NCBI GenBank assembly: GCA_038257845.1
Contig: JBBSQL010000004.1
Span: forward strand, 62,001 to 126,000
Reading direction: 5' to 3'
Source of the DNA: JAFDXJ01 sp038257845
GTDB taxonomy: Bacteria; Bacteroidota; Bacteroidia; Chitinophagales; Chitinophagaceae
Length of the DNA stretch: 64,000 nt
Position 1 is the stretch's first letter; every line of letters begins with the position of its first letter. Of the stretch, positions 31,975 through 41,995 are shown one piece after another. The translations under genes were made by a program, and so were the position numbers. The notes under the pieces were generated by a model. It worked only from the letters and a program-made list of their open reading frames with translations, had not been told where the DNA came from and searched no databases.

Positions 31975-33498
31975 ATGACTAATAAAAAAGCAATGCTCAT
32001 CATTATGGATGGCTGGGGATTGGGTAAAATAAAAAGTGCAGATGCTATTCAGCATGCAAAAACACCTTTTGTCCATTCATTGTATGATAAATATCCACAT
32101 ACTACATTAGTTACATGTGGCGAAGCAGTCGGTTTGCCGGAAGGACAAATGGGTAATAGTGAAGTTGGCCATTTGAATTTGGGTGCAGGTCGCATTGTGT
32201 ACCAGGAACTGCAAAGAATAAATGTGGCCATCCGCGATGGCTCATTTACTCAAAACAAAGAATTGCTTGAATCCATACAATATGCTAAAGAAAACAATAA
32301 ACCACTTCACCTCATTGGGTTAGTTAGCAATGGCGGTGTACATGCACATATCCGACATCTTGAAGCGATCTGTGATTTATGTAAAGCAAAGGGTTTATCA
32401 AAAGTATTTATACATGCATTTACCGATGGCCGCGATACGGATCCAAAGAGCGGGATACATTTTATAGAAGAATTGCAAAATCATTTGAAAAATTCTGTGG
32501 GTACCATAGCAACTATCACCGGGAGATATTATGCCATGGACCGTGATAAAAGATGGGAGCGCGTAAAAGTTGCGTATGATGCAATGGTAAAGGGAGAAGG
32601 TATGCCAGCTACAGATTTATTGGCAGCTATTCGCGCATCTTATGAAAATGGCGTAACGGATGAATTTATAAAACCCATCATTAATGCAAATTTACATGTA
32701 GGTGAAGGCCTTATACATAATGATGATGCAGTCATTTGTTTTAATTTCCGTACAGACCGCTGCCGCGAAATAACTCAGGTGTTGACACAGTTTGATGTGC
32801 ATGAATTTAATATGCATAAACTTCAACTGCATTATACCACGATGACTGAATACGACAAGACATACAAAAATATTCATGTGATCTTTGAAAATGATAATTT
32901 AAAAAATACGCTTGGCGAGGTATTGGAGCAGCAAAATAAAAAGCAGATCCGAATTGCAGAAACAGAAAAATATCCGCATGTAAGTTTCTTTTTCAGTGGT
33001 GGAAGAGAAGAACCTTTTAATGGTGAAAAAAGAATCATGGTGCCTTCACCTAAAGTAGCTACTTATGATCTTCAACCTGAAATGAGCGCCAATGAAGTGA
33101 CCGCAAAATTAATACCTGAAATAGAAAACGGGGAAACAGATTTCATTTGCCTGAACTTTGCAAACGCTGATATGGTGGGCCATACAGGCGTTTGGGAAGC
33201 GGTGATCAAAGCCGTGGAAACCGTGGATGTTTGTGTAAAAAAAGTAGTGGAAGCGGCTTTGAAAAAAGATTATACTATTTTTCTTACAGCAGATCATGGC
33301 AATGCAGATCTTTTAATAAATGCGGATGGCACACCCAATACAGCGCATACATTAAATCTTGTCCCTTTATTTGTTATAGATAATAAATGGCATGGAAAAT
33401 TAAAGCCGGGTAAATTGGGCGATATAGCGCCAACTATTTTACATGTGATGAATTTACCTGTGCCAAAAGATATGACGGGAGAAAATTTGATTGAATAA
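31975..33498 (+). CDS. gpmI: Phosphoglycerate mutase, 2,3-bisphosphoglycerate-independent
   Basis: Interconverts 3- and 2-phosphoglycerate in glycolysis using two Mn ions. The 507 residues show MLIIMDGWGLG (first metal Asp), the phosphorylated serine Ser62 in GNSEVGHLNLG, FTDGRDTDP, GRYYAMDRDKRWER and the C-terminal ADHGNAD with HT(L)NLVP. All alkaline-phosphatase-fold signatures are present. The gene is alone on its strand, with a divergent DUF4783 gene 107 bases away. Confidence 0.97.
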   Translation: MTNKKAMLIIMDGWGLGKIKSADAIQHAKTPFVHSLYDKYPHTTLVTCGEAVGLPEGQMGNSEVGHLNLGAGRIVYQELQRINVAIRDGSFTQNKELLESIQYAKENNKPLHLIGLVSNGGVHAHIRHLEAICDLCKAKGLSKVFIHAFTDGRDTDPKSGIHFIEELQNHLKNSVGTIATITGRYYAMDRDKRWERVKVAYDAMVKGEGMPATDLLAAIRASYENGVTDEFIKPIINANLHVGEGLIHNDDAVICFNFRTDRCREITQVLTQFDVHEFNMHKLQLHYTTMTEYDKTYKNIHVIFENDNLKNTLGEVLEQQNKKQIRIAETEKYPHVSFFFSGGREEPFNGEKRIMVPSPKVATYDLQPEMSANEVTAKLIPEIENGETDFICLNFANADMVGHTGVWEAVIKAVETVDVCVKKVVEAALKKDYTIFLTADHGNADLLINADGTPNTAHTLNLVPLFVIDNKWHGKLKPGKLGDIAPTILHVMNLPVPKDMTGENLIE

Positions 33499-33522
33499 TA
33501 ATGCAGAAAATATTTTGCAAAA

Positions 33523-33948
33523 TTATTTTTCTACAAATGTTTTTAAATTCTTACCGATGAGTTGATTCCAGCCGGCAGTAAAACTTTTGATATTAAAATC
33601 AGTTAAGTCCTGCGGGAAAGTGAGCAGTCCTGAATGAGTTAATTTCAGGCGTGTTTTTGTACCAGCATGAAATAATTCAAAGGAAACCAAAGACATTCCG
33701 GGAAGGTCCACATAACTCCAGGTATAGCTAATCTTTTTATGTGGTATCACTTCCATGATCCTGCATTTATGTAAATACTTTTTTTGTTCACTGCCTGCAC
33801 TGAACTGAAATTGCGAACTAACTTCCGGTTTAAAATCCGGTATATCAAAATACCATTCTTTCATTTTTTTCGGAATCGTAATTGCACTCCAAACATCTTC
33901 CACTGGTGCTATTAAAACATACTCTACAACAAGGTCTTCATTTTTCAT
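33523..33948 (-). CDS. SRPBCC/AHSA1-domain protein
   Basis: A 141-residue single START-like domain of the Aha1-C (AHSA1) type. Helical entry VLIAPVEDVWSAITIPKKMKEWYF is the family start, followed by antiparallel strands (KISYTWSYVDLPGMSLVSFEL) and the closing helix FTAGWNQLIGKNLKTFVEK. Such domains form a hydrophobic pocket; the ligand is unknown. No leader is seen. It converges on gpmI with a 24-base gap. Confidence 0.85.
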   Translation of the reverse strand: MKNEDLVVEYVLIAPVEDVWSAITIPKKMKEWYFDIPDFKPEVSSQFQFSAGSEQKKYLHKCRIMEVIPHKKISYTWSYVDLPGMSLVSFELFHAGTKTRLKLTHSGLLTFPQDLTDFNIKSFTAGWNQLIGKNLKTFVEK

Positions 33949-34132
33949 GTTTGATTTTTTTATTCTATGGCAAATCCTAATACACTCAAATTTATTGATA
34001 AATTTTTAATCAATAAAATTATGCTTCAGCATATAAATCATAAAAAAAACAAAATTGACCAAATACTAAAACCAGTTATTTCCATGCTGCGTACATGATC
34101 GAAACAATTCAAAAAAAAAACAAATTTCAATT

Positions 34133-34681
34133 ATGAAAAAAATCAAAGTTTTTGGAATAGGCGTTCTTGCATTATTCCTTGCAAACAGCAGCATGGCTCA
34201 AAACAAAATGGTAGGCGGTGCAGAAATGTATCTTACAAAAAATATTGTTGAAAACGCTGTAAATTCAAAAGATCATACAACGCTGGTTGCAGCCGTGAAA
34301 GCAGCAGGATTGGTTGAAACACTCGAAAGTGCAGGGCCTTTTACTGTATTTGCTCCAACGAATGAAGCATTTAATATGCTTCCAAAAGGTACGGTGGAAA
34401 CTTTATTAAAACCTGAAAACAAAGCGAAATTGACAGCAGTACTGACTTATCATGTTGTTCCCGGAAAATTAAGTTCTATGGATTTAATGAAAATGGTGAA
34501 AGATAATAATGGTAAAGCAACATTGAAAACTGTTGAAGGTGAAAACCTGTATATCTGGATGAAAGGAAAGAACCTTATGGTTACAGATGCAAGCGGCGGT
34601 ATGGCAAAGATCACGATTGCTGATGTAAATCAAAGCAACGGTGTGATCCATGTGGTTGATAAAGTATTATTACCAAAATAG
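34133..34681 (+). CDS. Fasciclin-domain exported protein, 182 aa
   Basis: Signal peptide MKKIKVFGIGVLALFLANSSMAQ, then one FAS1 domain. NIVENAVNSKDHTTLVAAVKAAGLVETL leads into the conserved GPFTVFAPTNEAFNMLPKGTVETLL (H1 motif), and the second motif is LTYHVVPGKL with the closing VIHVVDKVLLP. FAS1 domains act in adhesion or matrix contacts. No anchor is visible, so it is likely periplasmic or released. It is monocistronic, with a terminator 29 bases downstream. Confidence 0.93.
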   Translation: MKKIKVFGIGVLALFLANSSMAQNKMVGGAEMYLTKNIVENAVNSKDHTTLVAAVKAAGLVETLESAGPFTVFAPTNEAFNMLPKGTVETLLKPENKAKLTAVLTYHVVPGKLSSMDLMKMVKDNNGKATLKTVEGENLYIWMKGKNLMVTDASGGMAKITIADVNQSNGVIHVVDKVLLPK

Positions 34682-34709
34682 GTTTTATTGAGAATGTACC
34701 TTACACAGA

Positions 34710-34736
34710 ATTGCTGCCTTTCGGGCGGCAATTTTA
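34710..34736 (+). terminator. Terminator of the fasciclin gene
   Basis: Stem ATTGCTGCC / GGCGGCAAT with one G-T wobble and a short loop, followed by TTTTATTTT. Confidence 0.8.
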
Positions 34737-34797
34737 TTTTATAATGGAGTACCAGGAAAAAAATAATTTATTTTTTTAAAAATTATTATAATGAAAA

Positions 34798-34821
34798 ATT
34801 GCTGCAAAATTTTGCAGCAAT
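34798..34821. repeat. Perfect 24-base palindrome
   Basis: Arms ATTGCTGCAAAA and its exact complement with no spacer, about 60 bases past the fasciclin terminator and 115 bases before the transporter gene. There is no T run, so a terminator role is weak; an operator or repeat element is possible. Confidence 0.5.
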
Positions 34822-34935
34822 CTATTTATGATGGATTGATAAGATGATTTTTAATATGGGACTAAAAAATAGGTATTTTATTAATAAATATGTTTGATTG
34901 TTTTACTTTCACTTATAAATTATCAGACGTATTTT

Positions 34936-35796
34936 ATGCCTTTAAGAAATAAAAAAAAGAATACAGAACCGGTGGAACAAAAACCACAAAAAAGCCAGGT
35001 GCTAATATTACAGCATACAGAAGAAGCAGCGCTTACACAATTGGAAAGAAGTACGAAAGGCCTTTTTTTATCAGGCATTACGGCAGGACTTGATATAGGT
35101 TTTTCCGTTTTGCTGATGGCTGTTTTTTTTACTGCATTCACCGGTGTATTTCCCGATCCTGTGGTGCACTTAATGGTTTCAAATATGTATCCGCTGGGAT
35201 TTATTTTCGTGGTACTTGGCCGTTCTGAATTATTTACTGAACACACTACGCTGGCCATTTTACCTGTGTTGCAGGGATTAGCTTCTATAAAAAAATTATT
35301 AAGGTTATGGGCGATCGTTTTTATCAGCAATATATTAGGCGGAATTATTTTTGCATTGATCCTTTCTTATTTTTCAAACAACCTGCATTTTTTACAACCG
35401 GCATCATTAAAAGCAATTGCCTCGGTGTTTACACAAAATTCCACGCTGACAACTTTATTAACTGCGGCACTTGCAGGATGGCTTATGGGATTACTTGCAT
35501 GGTTGGTAGCCGCATCGCGCGAAACGATCAGCCAGATCGCGATCATTTGGATCATCACAGCCGCAATAGGTTTTGCCAATTTGCCTCATTGTATTGTTGG
35601 AAATATTGAAGTGGCTTCTGCATTTTTTGCACATCAAATATCATTTCAGCAATACATGGAATTTATTTGGCCGGTGACTTTGGGAAATGCTATTGGAGGC
35701 GTTTTGTTTGTGGGCGTTTTAAAATTCAGTCACACCATGAACAGTGGAGAAGAAAAAGAAATTGACCTGGAAGAAGCAAAAAAAATGGCAAATTAA
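34936..35796 (+). CDS. Formate/nitrite transporter family protein
   Basis: An inner-membrane channel of the FNT family, 286 residues and about six membrane helices. The cytoplasmic N-terminus is lysine-rich (LRNKKKNTEPVEQKPQKS). Family features are KGLFLSGITAGLDIGFSVLLM, LGFIFVVLGRSELFTEHT and WLMGLLAWLVAASR, the last marking the YfdC-like branch; the C-terminal tail is acidic. The substrate anion is not certain. The open frame begins at a TTG 14 codons upstream, but ATG at 34936 gives the usual N-terminus. It converges on psd with a 9-base gap. Confidence 0.9.
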   Translation: MPLRNKKKNTEPVEQKPQKSQVLILQHTEEAALTQLERSTKGLFLSGITAGLDIGFSVLLMAVFFTAFTGVFPDPVVHLMVSNMYPLGFIFVVLGRSELFTEHTTLAILPVLQGLASIKKLLRLWAIVFISNILGGIIFALILSYFSNNLHFLQPASLKAIASVFTQNSTLTTLLTAALAGWLMGLLAWLVAASRETISQIAIIWIITAAIGFANLPHCIVGNIEVASAFFAHQISFQQYMEFIWPVTLGNAIGGVLFVGVLKFSHTMNSGEEKEIDLEEAKKMAN

Positions 35797-35805
35797 TTTT
35801 CTATT

Positions 35806-36462
35806 TTACCATTTTGCAAGAACGGTTACACCACCCTGTACTTTATCATTGATCTGCACTCTCACTTCGGCGTTGAGTGGTAATAATACATCAACCCTGC
35901 TGCCGAATTTTATAAATCCTAACTCTTCTCCCTGCTTTACTTCATGGCCGGTTTCTACATAATTGCAAATTCTTTTTGCCACGGCACCGGCAATTTGTTT
36001 TACCAGGATACTTCCTTTATTATTTTCTATAACTGCGCTGCAACGCTCATTTTCTGTAGATGATTTAGGATGCCAGGCTACAAGATATTTCCCTTTATGA
36101 TATTGCTTATATTTCACCAAACCACTGATGGGATTTCGGTTCACATGCACATTGGCCGGGCTCATAAATATACTTACCTGTATTCTTTGATCTTTATAAT
36201 ATTCCTTTTCTAAAACTTCTTCTATCACTACCACTTTACCATCAGCCGGACAAATGATTTCATTATCTGCAATGGTCAATGTTCGAATAGGAATTCGAAA
36301 AAAAGAAATGATAAATAATAAAAATACCAGGGAAAGTATCAATAATAAAATAGATAAAAAAGGTATAAGCGGGCTCAGGAAAAAAAAGGATAATACATTG
36401 ATTAATCCCAGGCAACAGGCAATGAGCACAATAGTTTTATAACCTTCTTTATGAATGTACAT
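35806..36462 (-). CDS. psd: Phosphatidylserine decarboxylase (short form)
   Basis: Makes phosphatidylethanolamine from phosphatidylserine at the inner membrane. MYIHKEGYKTIVLI is the usual Bacteroidota start, followed by two membrane segments, VNRNPISGLV, and the C-terminal self-cleavage site Gly-Ser in FIKFGSRVDVLLP, whose serine becomes the pyruvoyl group. The 218 residues match the short PSD class. An in-frame TTG 11 codons upstream is ignored. Its partner cdsA lies 5 kb away in the window. Confidence 0.92.
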   Translation of the reverse strand: MYIHKEGYKTIVLIACCLGLINVLSFFFLSPLIPFLSILLLILSLVFLLFIISFFRIPIRTLTIADNEIICPADGKVVVIEEVLEKEYYKDQRIQVSIFMSPANVHVNRNPISGLVKYKQYHKGKYLVAWHPKSSTENERCSAVIENNKGSILVKQIAGAVAKRICNYVETGHEVKQGEELGFIKFGSRVDVLLPLNAEVRVQINDKVQGGVTVLAKW

Positions 36463-36681
36463 GTAAGCGAATTGTACCGCAAATGTACTACACAAATGCG
36501 GCCGTTCAAGCTACTTCCTTCCTATAGTTAAATTAGTGGTTACCGTTAAATAAGCAATTCTGCCCGCTACATAAACCTTCATGTATTGAATTTTCGCATA
36601 TATTATATTTAAAAGTTCTCGAAGTATAGAAAAAAGTATTAAACTTGATAAAATAACTGCAAGTAAATAAATTTATCAATA

Positions 36682-39600
36682 ATGGTACCCACCATTTTAC
36701 CTAAATCCTTTAATAGTTTGCGTAACCACTTTCATATCATACAATTCATTTGTCTCAGTCTTTTTTCATGCTTTGCCGGATTGACGACAAAAGCCCAGCC
36801 ATTAATAACATACCAGTCCGGGGTATTTGGCGTGAAAGAAGGTATTCCATCTTCCGATTTTTATACTGTGACTCAGGATCATTTATATAATTTATGGATT
36901 GGCCATGGCATGGGCTGTACCAGGTATAATGGAAATAGCATGGAACAATTCATTTATGCAGGGGTCAAACCGGTCGGGAAAGTTTATTGCATCAAAGAAG
37001 ATTCTGAAAAGCGCATGTGGCTTGGTTCTGAGAACGGTTTATTTTATTTAAACAGGGACACGCTGGTATTTGTTGACTTTAAAAAAATGCAGGTGCCTGT
37101 GTATGATATATCCTGGGACAGCGCTAAAAATTTATGGCTCGGCTCGGGTATTGGGCCAATTAAAATTTCCCCGGATAAAATTACGGGGATCGTTAAAAAA
37201 AATAGTCTTGATATATCCTTATTTCAACTGCCAGGGTGGAAACAAATGTTTCCGGATCTGCGAAAAGTAGTCAAGGTTTTACATGGCTCAAACGGTACGG
37301 TATATTTTTCCACGTATGATGAAGTAGTATCATTGAAAAATAATATTTTAACTACAATCTGGGTGACGCACAATAACGTGGATTATTGCAATTCGCTGGT
37401 ATTTATGGATAACAGGTTATTCATGAGTTGCAGTGTTTCCGGCTTATTGATGTATGATGGGAATCAATTAAAACAACTGAATATTTTATTATCCTATGGA
37501 TATTATCTCCTGCAGGATGGCAATGATATTTTATATGTTTCCGGGAAATTTATTTATACGATAAATCCCATAACTCTTGCATTTAAAAAAACGGCGGAGA
37601 TCGAAGAAAAATATATACGCTGGGTAAAGCAGCTATGGAAGGATCATGAAGGAAATTACTGGATTGCCACGAATGAAGGGTTGATTTATATGAAGCCCCT
37701 TTTGTTTAAAACAAACATTAAAAAAGAAGATGCACTGGAAAATGAATTATACAGTATTTATCAAACACGTTCCGGGGAAATACTTGCCGGCAGCAATCAC
37801 GGATTCTTATACCAATTTAAAAATAATGAGATCATTCCTTATGAAAAATTACCGAAGGTATTTTCCCGGGCTGAAATTTTTTCCATACAGGAAAATAAAG
37901 CGGGTGATTTATGGTTTAATTCCGGGTACCAGGGTATCAGCAGGTATAAAAACAACAGGCTCGAGTATTATACAACTAAAGAGGGTTTGCGGGATAATAC
38001 CAACACATTTTTTTTATATACTAAAAAAGGCCAGTTATTCACAGGTGGCGATAAGGGCATATCAGAAATCATTACAGATTCAATAACCTGGAAAGTACAT
38101 TTTAAAAATTTTATTTATAATAGCAAAGCCGCTACCTATAACCATTTCAATGCAGCGACTGAAGACATTCAAGGAAATATCTGGATAGGCTCAGAGTTCG
38201 GCTTATTCAGGTTATTCAATGATTCATTATACAAAACGCCTATATTTAATTTAAATATTTCCAATCCGGATATTATTGATATTAAAGCGGATGCTTCAGG
38301 GAATTTATGGGTTGCAACATTGGGCAGTGGAGTACTGTATTGCCGCATCAACAAAGACAATAAGCCGGAACTTATACAACAATTTTTTGCATCCGGCAAA
38401 TATAAGAGCACCGGTTTTTTAAGCCTGCTCATAGATAAGGATGGAATCATTTGGATGGCAACTTATGACGGTCTTTTTCGTATGGAACCCGGAACTTTTA
38501 TGTTCAGGTATTATGATGCAGGTGCGGGTTTTTTAAATACCAGTTATAAATATATTGAGCTGATGCAGGCCGAAAATGGAATTATATGGGCAGCATCTTC
38601 TTTTGGTACGGTCTCATTTAATCCTGCAGATTTTAACAAAAAAGAAAAATTACCGCCAATTTTTATTTCAAAAGTTTTTCAAAATGATTCTATTTTATTT
38701 TTTTCACCAACAGCAAAAACAAGGAAGTATTCAATTCCCTATAGCAGGGATCCACTCACCATAAGTTTTAATGAAGTATCTTTTTCAAATCCTGCAGCCA
38801 TCAATTTTCAATACCGCTTGTTGAATTTAGATTCAACCTGGATCTATAATAGTGGATTATCAACTGTCACCCTGCGTGACTTAGCGCCGGGCAATTATAT
38901 ATTTGAAGCACGGGCATCCGCAGGTGGCAATCAATGGACAGCGCCCGCAAGGTTTTCTTTTGAAATAACACCGCCATTCTGGTTAAATCCCTGGCTAATA
39001 TCAATAGTCCTGCTTTGCCTGTTTGCTTTTGTTTTTTATTTATTGAAAAAAAGAGTTTCTAATATTAAAAAAGAGGAAGCCCGCAAAACAGAATTACAAA
39101 CCATTAAGGCAAACTCTTACCAGCTACAACTTGAAATAGAAAAAGTGATCAGCTATTTTGCAAGTTCTATTTCAGATAAAAATTCTGTGGATGAAATTTT
39201 ATGGGATGTTGCCAAAAATTGTATTGCAAAAATGGGTTTTGAGGATTGTGTTATTTATTTGGTGAATAAAGAAAAAAAAGTATTGGTGCAAAAAGCAGCC
39301 TGGGGGCCAAAAACCACCGAGGAAAATAAGATCATAAATCCTATTGAAATTCCTTTGACAAAAGGTATTGTGGGTTCAGTGGCAATGAGTGGTAAAGCTG
39401 AAATAATTAATGATACCACAATGGACGCCCGCTATATCATTGATGATGCAGAGCGTTTCTCAGAAATTTGTGTGCCCATAATGGATCATGATGATGTAAT
39501 GGGTGTAATAGACAGCGAGAATATTCAAAAGGGATTTTATACCAGTGGGCACTTACAAATACTTACTACAATTGCTTCCCTCTGTTGCGATAAAATAAAA

Positions 39601-40311
39601 AAAGTAACGGCAGAAAATTTAGCGCGCGAAAAAGAAATCGAATTAATAAAACTGCATCGCGACCTGGCTGCATCACAGCTTACAGCATTACGTGCACAAA
39701 TGAACCCGCATTTTATTTTCAATGCTTTAAACAGTATCCAGCAATATATACTTACAGGAAATGTAGATGATGCTAATAAATATTTATCGAAATTTTCCCG
39801 GCTGCAGCGTGAAATTTTAAATCAGAGCGATAAACATTTTATTTCCCTGGAAAAAGAAATTGAGATGCTCACGTTGTACCTGCAACTGGAGCAACTACGC
39901 TTTGATGAAGGTTTTGAATTTCAAATTTTAATTGCCGATGAAATTGAGGTTTCTGAGATTAAGATACCTCCCATGATCATGCAGCCCTTCGTGGAAAACT
40001 CTATCTGGCACGGCCTGATGTCACAGGAGGAAGATAAAAAAATCCTGGTTGAATTTGTTTTACAATCAGAAAATATCCTGCTTGCCAAAATAAAAGATAA
40101 TGGTATTGGCAGGGAAGCTGCCGCCAAATTAAAAGAACAAAATACCGCAAAAATCCACTACCCTTCCCGCGGCTTTTCATTGATCACAGAGCGTTTGCGC
40201 ATTTTACAACAACAATACAATAAACCCTTTGGGGCATCTATTTCCGACATAATAGATAATGCCGGAAATGTTCTGGGTACAGAAGTAATCCTGAGTATTT
40301 ATATTTTGTGA
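36682..40311 (+). CDS. Sensor kinase: Reg_prop propeller, Y_Y_Y, GAF and LytS-type kinase
   Basis: 1209 residues. After a leader (MVPTILPKSF...LFSCFAGLTTKAQ) come repeated propeller blades (for example NLWIGHGMG, RMWLGSENGLFYL, NYWIATNEGLIYM, NIWIGSEFGLFRL), then a Y_Y_Y domain (about 680-760), one membrane helix (about 769-790), a cytoplasmic GAF domain (about 815-970), and a LytS-type His_kinase with phosphorylated His1010 in MNPHFIFNALNSIQQ, N-box PFVENSIWHGL and G-box DNGIGREAA. A periplasmic ligand probably signals through the membrane, with GAF as a second input. It is followed by its LytTR regulator 24 bases later. Confidence 0.93.
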   Translation: MVPTILPKSFNSLRNHFHIIQFICLSLFSCFAGLTTKAQPLITYQSGVFGVKEGIPSSDFYTVTQDHLYNLWIGHGMGCTRYNGNSMEQFIYAGVKPVGKVYCIKEDSEKRMWLGSENGLFYLNRDTLVFVDFKKMQVPVYDISWDSAKNLWLGSGIGPIKISPDKITGIVKKNSLDISLFQLPGWKQMFPDLRKVVKVLHGSNGTVYFSTYDEVVSLKNNILTTIWVTHNNVDYCNSLVFMDNRLFMSCSVSGLLMYDGNQLKQLNILLSYGYYLLQDGNDILYVSGKFIYTINPITLAFKKTAEIEEKYIRWVKQLWKDHEGNYWIATNEGLIYMKPLLFKTNIKKEDALENELYSIYQTRSGEILAGSNHGFLYQFKNNEIIPYEKLPKVFSRAEIFSIQENKAGDLWFNSGYQGISRYKNNRLEYYTTKEGLRDNTNTFFLYTKKGQLFTGGDKGISEIITDSITWKVHFKNFIYNSKAATYNHFNAATEDIQGNIWIGSEFGLFRLFNDSLYKTPIFNLNISNPDIIDIKADASGNLWVATLGSGVLYCRINKDNKPELIQQFFASGKYKSTGFLSLLIDKDGIIWMATYDGLFRMEPGTFMFRYYDAGAGFLNTSYKYIELMQAENGIIWAASSFGTVSFNPADFNKKEKLPPIFISKVFQNDSILFFSPTAKTRKYSIPYSRDPLTISFNEVSFSNPAAINFQYRLLNLDSTWIYNSGLSTVTLRDLAPGNYIFEARASAGGNQWTAPARFSFEITPPFWLNPWLISIVLLCLFAFVFYLLKKRVSNIKKEEARKTELQTIKANSYQLQLEIEKVISYFASSISDKNSVDEILWDVAKNCIAKMGFEDCVIYLVNKEKKVLVQKAAWGPKTTEENKIINPIEIPLTKGIVGSVAMSGKAEIINDTTMDARYIIDDAERFSEICVPIMDHDDVMGVIDSENIQKGFYTSGHLQILTTIASLCCDKIKKVTAENLAREKEIELIKLHRDLAASQLTALRAQMNPHFIFNALNSIQQYILTGNVDDANKYLSKFSRLQREILNQSDKHFISLEKEIEMLTLYLQLEQLRFDEGFEFQILIADEIEVSEIKIPPMIMQPFVENSIWHGLMSQEEDKKILVEFVLQSENILLAKIKDNGIGREAAAKLKEQNTAKIHYPSRGFSLITERLRILQQQYNKPFGASISDIIDNAGNVLGTEVILSIYIL

Positions 40312-40335
40312 TGAGAAATTCCTATCTTAGTATTC

Positions 40336-41079
40336 ATGATCAAGGCCTTGATGGTGGATGATGAACCCGCCGCATTGAAAACATTGAAACTAATGATTGA
40401 AAGGTATGCGCCTGAAATAACGGAATTAAAATCCGTTAACAGTGTGCGTATGTCGCTGCCATTGATTGCATCGTATAAGCCGCAACTGGTTTTCCTGGAC
40501 ATTCAAATGCCAAATGAAACTGGCTTTGACCTGCTAAATAGTTTTAATAATATACCTTTTGATATCATTTTTACAACTGCGCATGACGGCTATGCCATAC
40601 AAGCCATTCGTTTCAGTGCATTGGATTATTTATTGAAACCCATAGATGCAGATGAATTGCGCAACGCGATTAAAAGATTTGTACACAAAACCATTCAAAA
40701 AGAAAATCAGTATGCACTGTATAAAAACCTGTTGCATAATATACAATCAGAAAAAAAAGATTTCAGGCTGGCAATAAGTACCAGTGAAGGCGTACATTTC
40801 TTTAATCCCGATGAGATCATTCGCCTTGAAGGTGTGAGTAATTATACACGTTTTTATTTTACCAACCGCAAGCCACTACTGTCTTCCAAAACTTTAAAGG
40901 AATATGAAGATATTCTTCAAAACTGCTACTTTTTGCGCACCCATAAATCACATCTTGTGAATACAAGTTATGTGAAATCATATATCATGGATAACGGTTT
41001 GCAAATGTCTGATGATTCTATCGTAGAAATTTCGCGAAGGCGGAAAGAAGAAGTGATGCAACAACTCAAGCATAAATAA
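40336..41079 (+). CDS. LytTR-family response regulator
   Basis: 247 residues: an N-terminal receiver (1-120) with acidic pair in MVDDEP, phosphoacceptor Asp55 in FLDIQMP, Thr in IFTTAHDGYA and Lys in YLLKPI; and a C-terminal LytTR DNA-binding domain (about 150-245) with IRLEGVSNYTRFYF and FLRTHKSHLVNTSYV. It is surely the partner of the kinase directly upstream. Target genes are not identified; the spacers nearby show no clear LytTR direct repeat to my eye. Confidence 0.96.
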   Translation: MIKALMVDDEPAALKTLKLMIERYAPEITELKSVNSVRMSLPLIASYKPQLVFLDIQMPNETGFDLLNSFNNIPFDIIFTTAHDGYAIQAIRFSALDYLLKPIDADELRNAIKRFVHKTIQKENQYALYKNLLHNIQSEKKDFRLAISTSEGVHFFNPDEIIRLEGVSNYTRFYFTNRKPLLSSKTLKEYEDILQNCYFLRTHKSHLVNTSYVKSYIMDNGLQMSDDSIVEISRRRKEEVMQQLKHK

Positions 41080-41095
41080 TTCACTGAAATTTATT

Positions 41096-41959
41096 TTACA
41101 TAAGTTGTATCAGCAACCAAATTGCTGCTGCGGCAAATAATAAAGAATCAAAACGATCCAGGAAACCTCCATGGCCCGGCATAAAATTGCCGCTGTCTTT
41201 TACATTCGCCAGCCTTTTAATTTTACTTTCAACCAGATCTCCGAAAGTTGCAAAAATCACCGTAATAAAAGTAAATATGAACATGCTGAAAATATCGGCT
41301 TTGAATAAAAAATAAGCAGCAATACTTACTACGGCCATTGCCAGTAAAGCTCCGCCAATTGTACCTTCCCAGGTTTTTTTTGGAGAAACTTTTGTGAGTG
41401 GTGTTTTGCCAATCAGAGAACCAACAATATAGGCCATTGTATCATTAATCCAGATAGTTGCAATGAGTAAAACGGGTACAAATAAACCCATATCAAAATT
41501 AAAATCTGTACCGACGTAATAATTTCCTGAAAACCTGAATGAGATCATACACGCAATTGGAATGGATATATATATGAAACCCGCTATTGAAGCTGCAATA
41601 ATTTTTACGCCTGATTTTTTGTAAAATATTATTTCACTAATGATCATTAATAAAATTATCAATCCAAAAAATTCATATCTATACTGCAAATATGAAACAT
41701 CATTCAATAACCCCGCAACCCACAGCATCAATAAAAATCCGCAGAGCGGGTAAATGATCTTTTGTATAAATGAATTTTTTTTATACGCAGGAAAAATTCG
41801 GGCAGACAATTTTTGATACTCATACCAGCAACCAAAATGGATCAGTGTAAAGAGCAAAAAATAACTCCAGGTATTTATAAATAAACCACACAGCATGACT
41901 GCCGCAAATACAATTGCAGTAAGCGCCCTTGTTTTGAAAATTTGGAAATTGAATGCCAT
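41096..41959 (-). CDS. cdsA: Phosphatidate cytidylyltransferase
   Basis: Makes CDP-diacylglycerol for phospholipids. About eight membrane helices in 287 residues, with the family signature SPKKTWEGTIGGALL and the C-terminal GDLVESKIKRLANVKDSGNFMPGHGGFLDRFDSLL carrying the catalytic acidic residues. The open frame continues to a GTG at 41992, but ATG at 41959 fits the helix start. It follows the DUF2007 and CPBP genes on the same strand within a few dozen bases. Confidence 0.95.
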   Translation of the reverse strand: MAFNFQIFKTRALTAIVFAAVMLCGLFINTWSYFLLFTLIHFGCWYEYQKLSARIFPAYKKNSFIQKIIYPLCGFLLMLWVAGLLNDVSYLQYRYEFFGLIILLMIISEIIFYKKSGVKIIAASIAGFIYISIPIACMISFRFSGNYYVGTDFNFDMGLFVPVLLIATIWINDTMAYIVGSLIGKTPLTKVSPKKTWEGTIGGALLAMAVVSIAAYFLFKADIFSMFIFTFITVIFATFGDLVESKIKRLANVKDSGNFMPGHGGFLDRFDSLLFAAAAIWLLIQLM

Positions 41960-41995
41960 TGAAATTATTTGATAACAAAAATGCAGACGCACGAA

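Noticed and set aside
39100..39700. The GAF region of the sensor kinase considered as a separate gene fusion artefact or frameshift
   Set aside because: The frame is continuous from leader to kinase and the linkers are ordinary coiled-coil, so a true single protein is the simpler reading.
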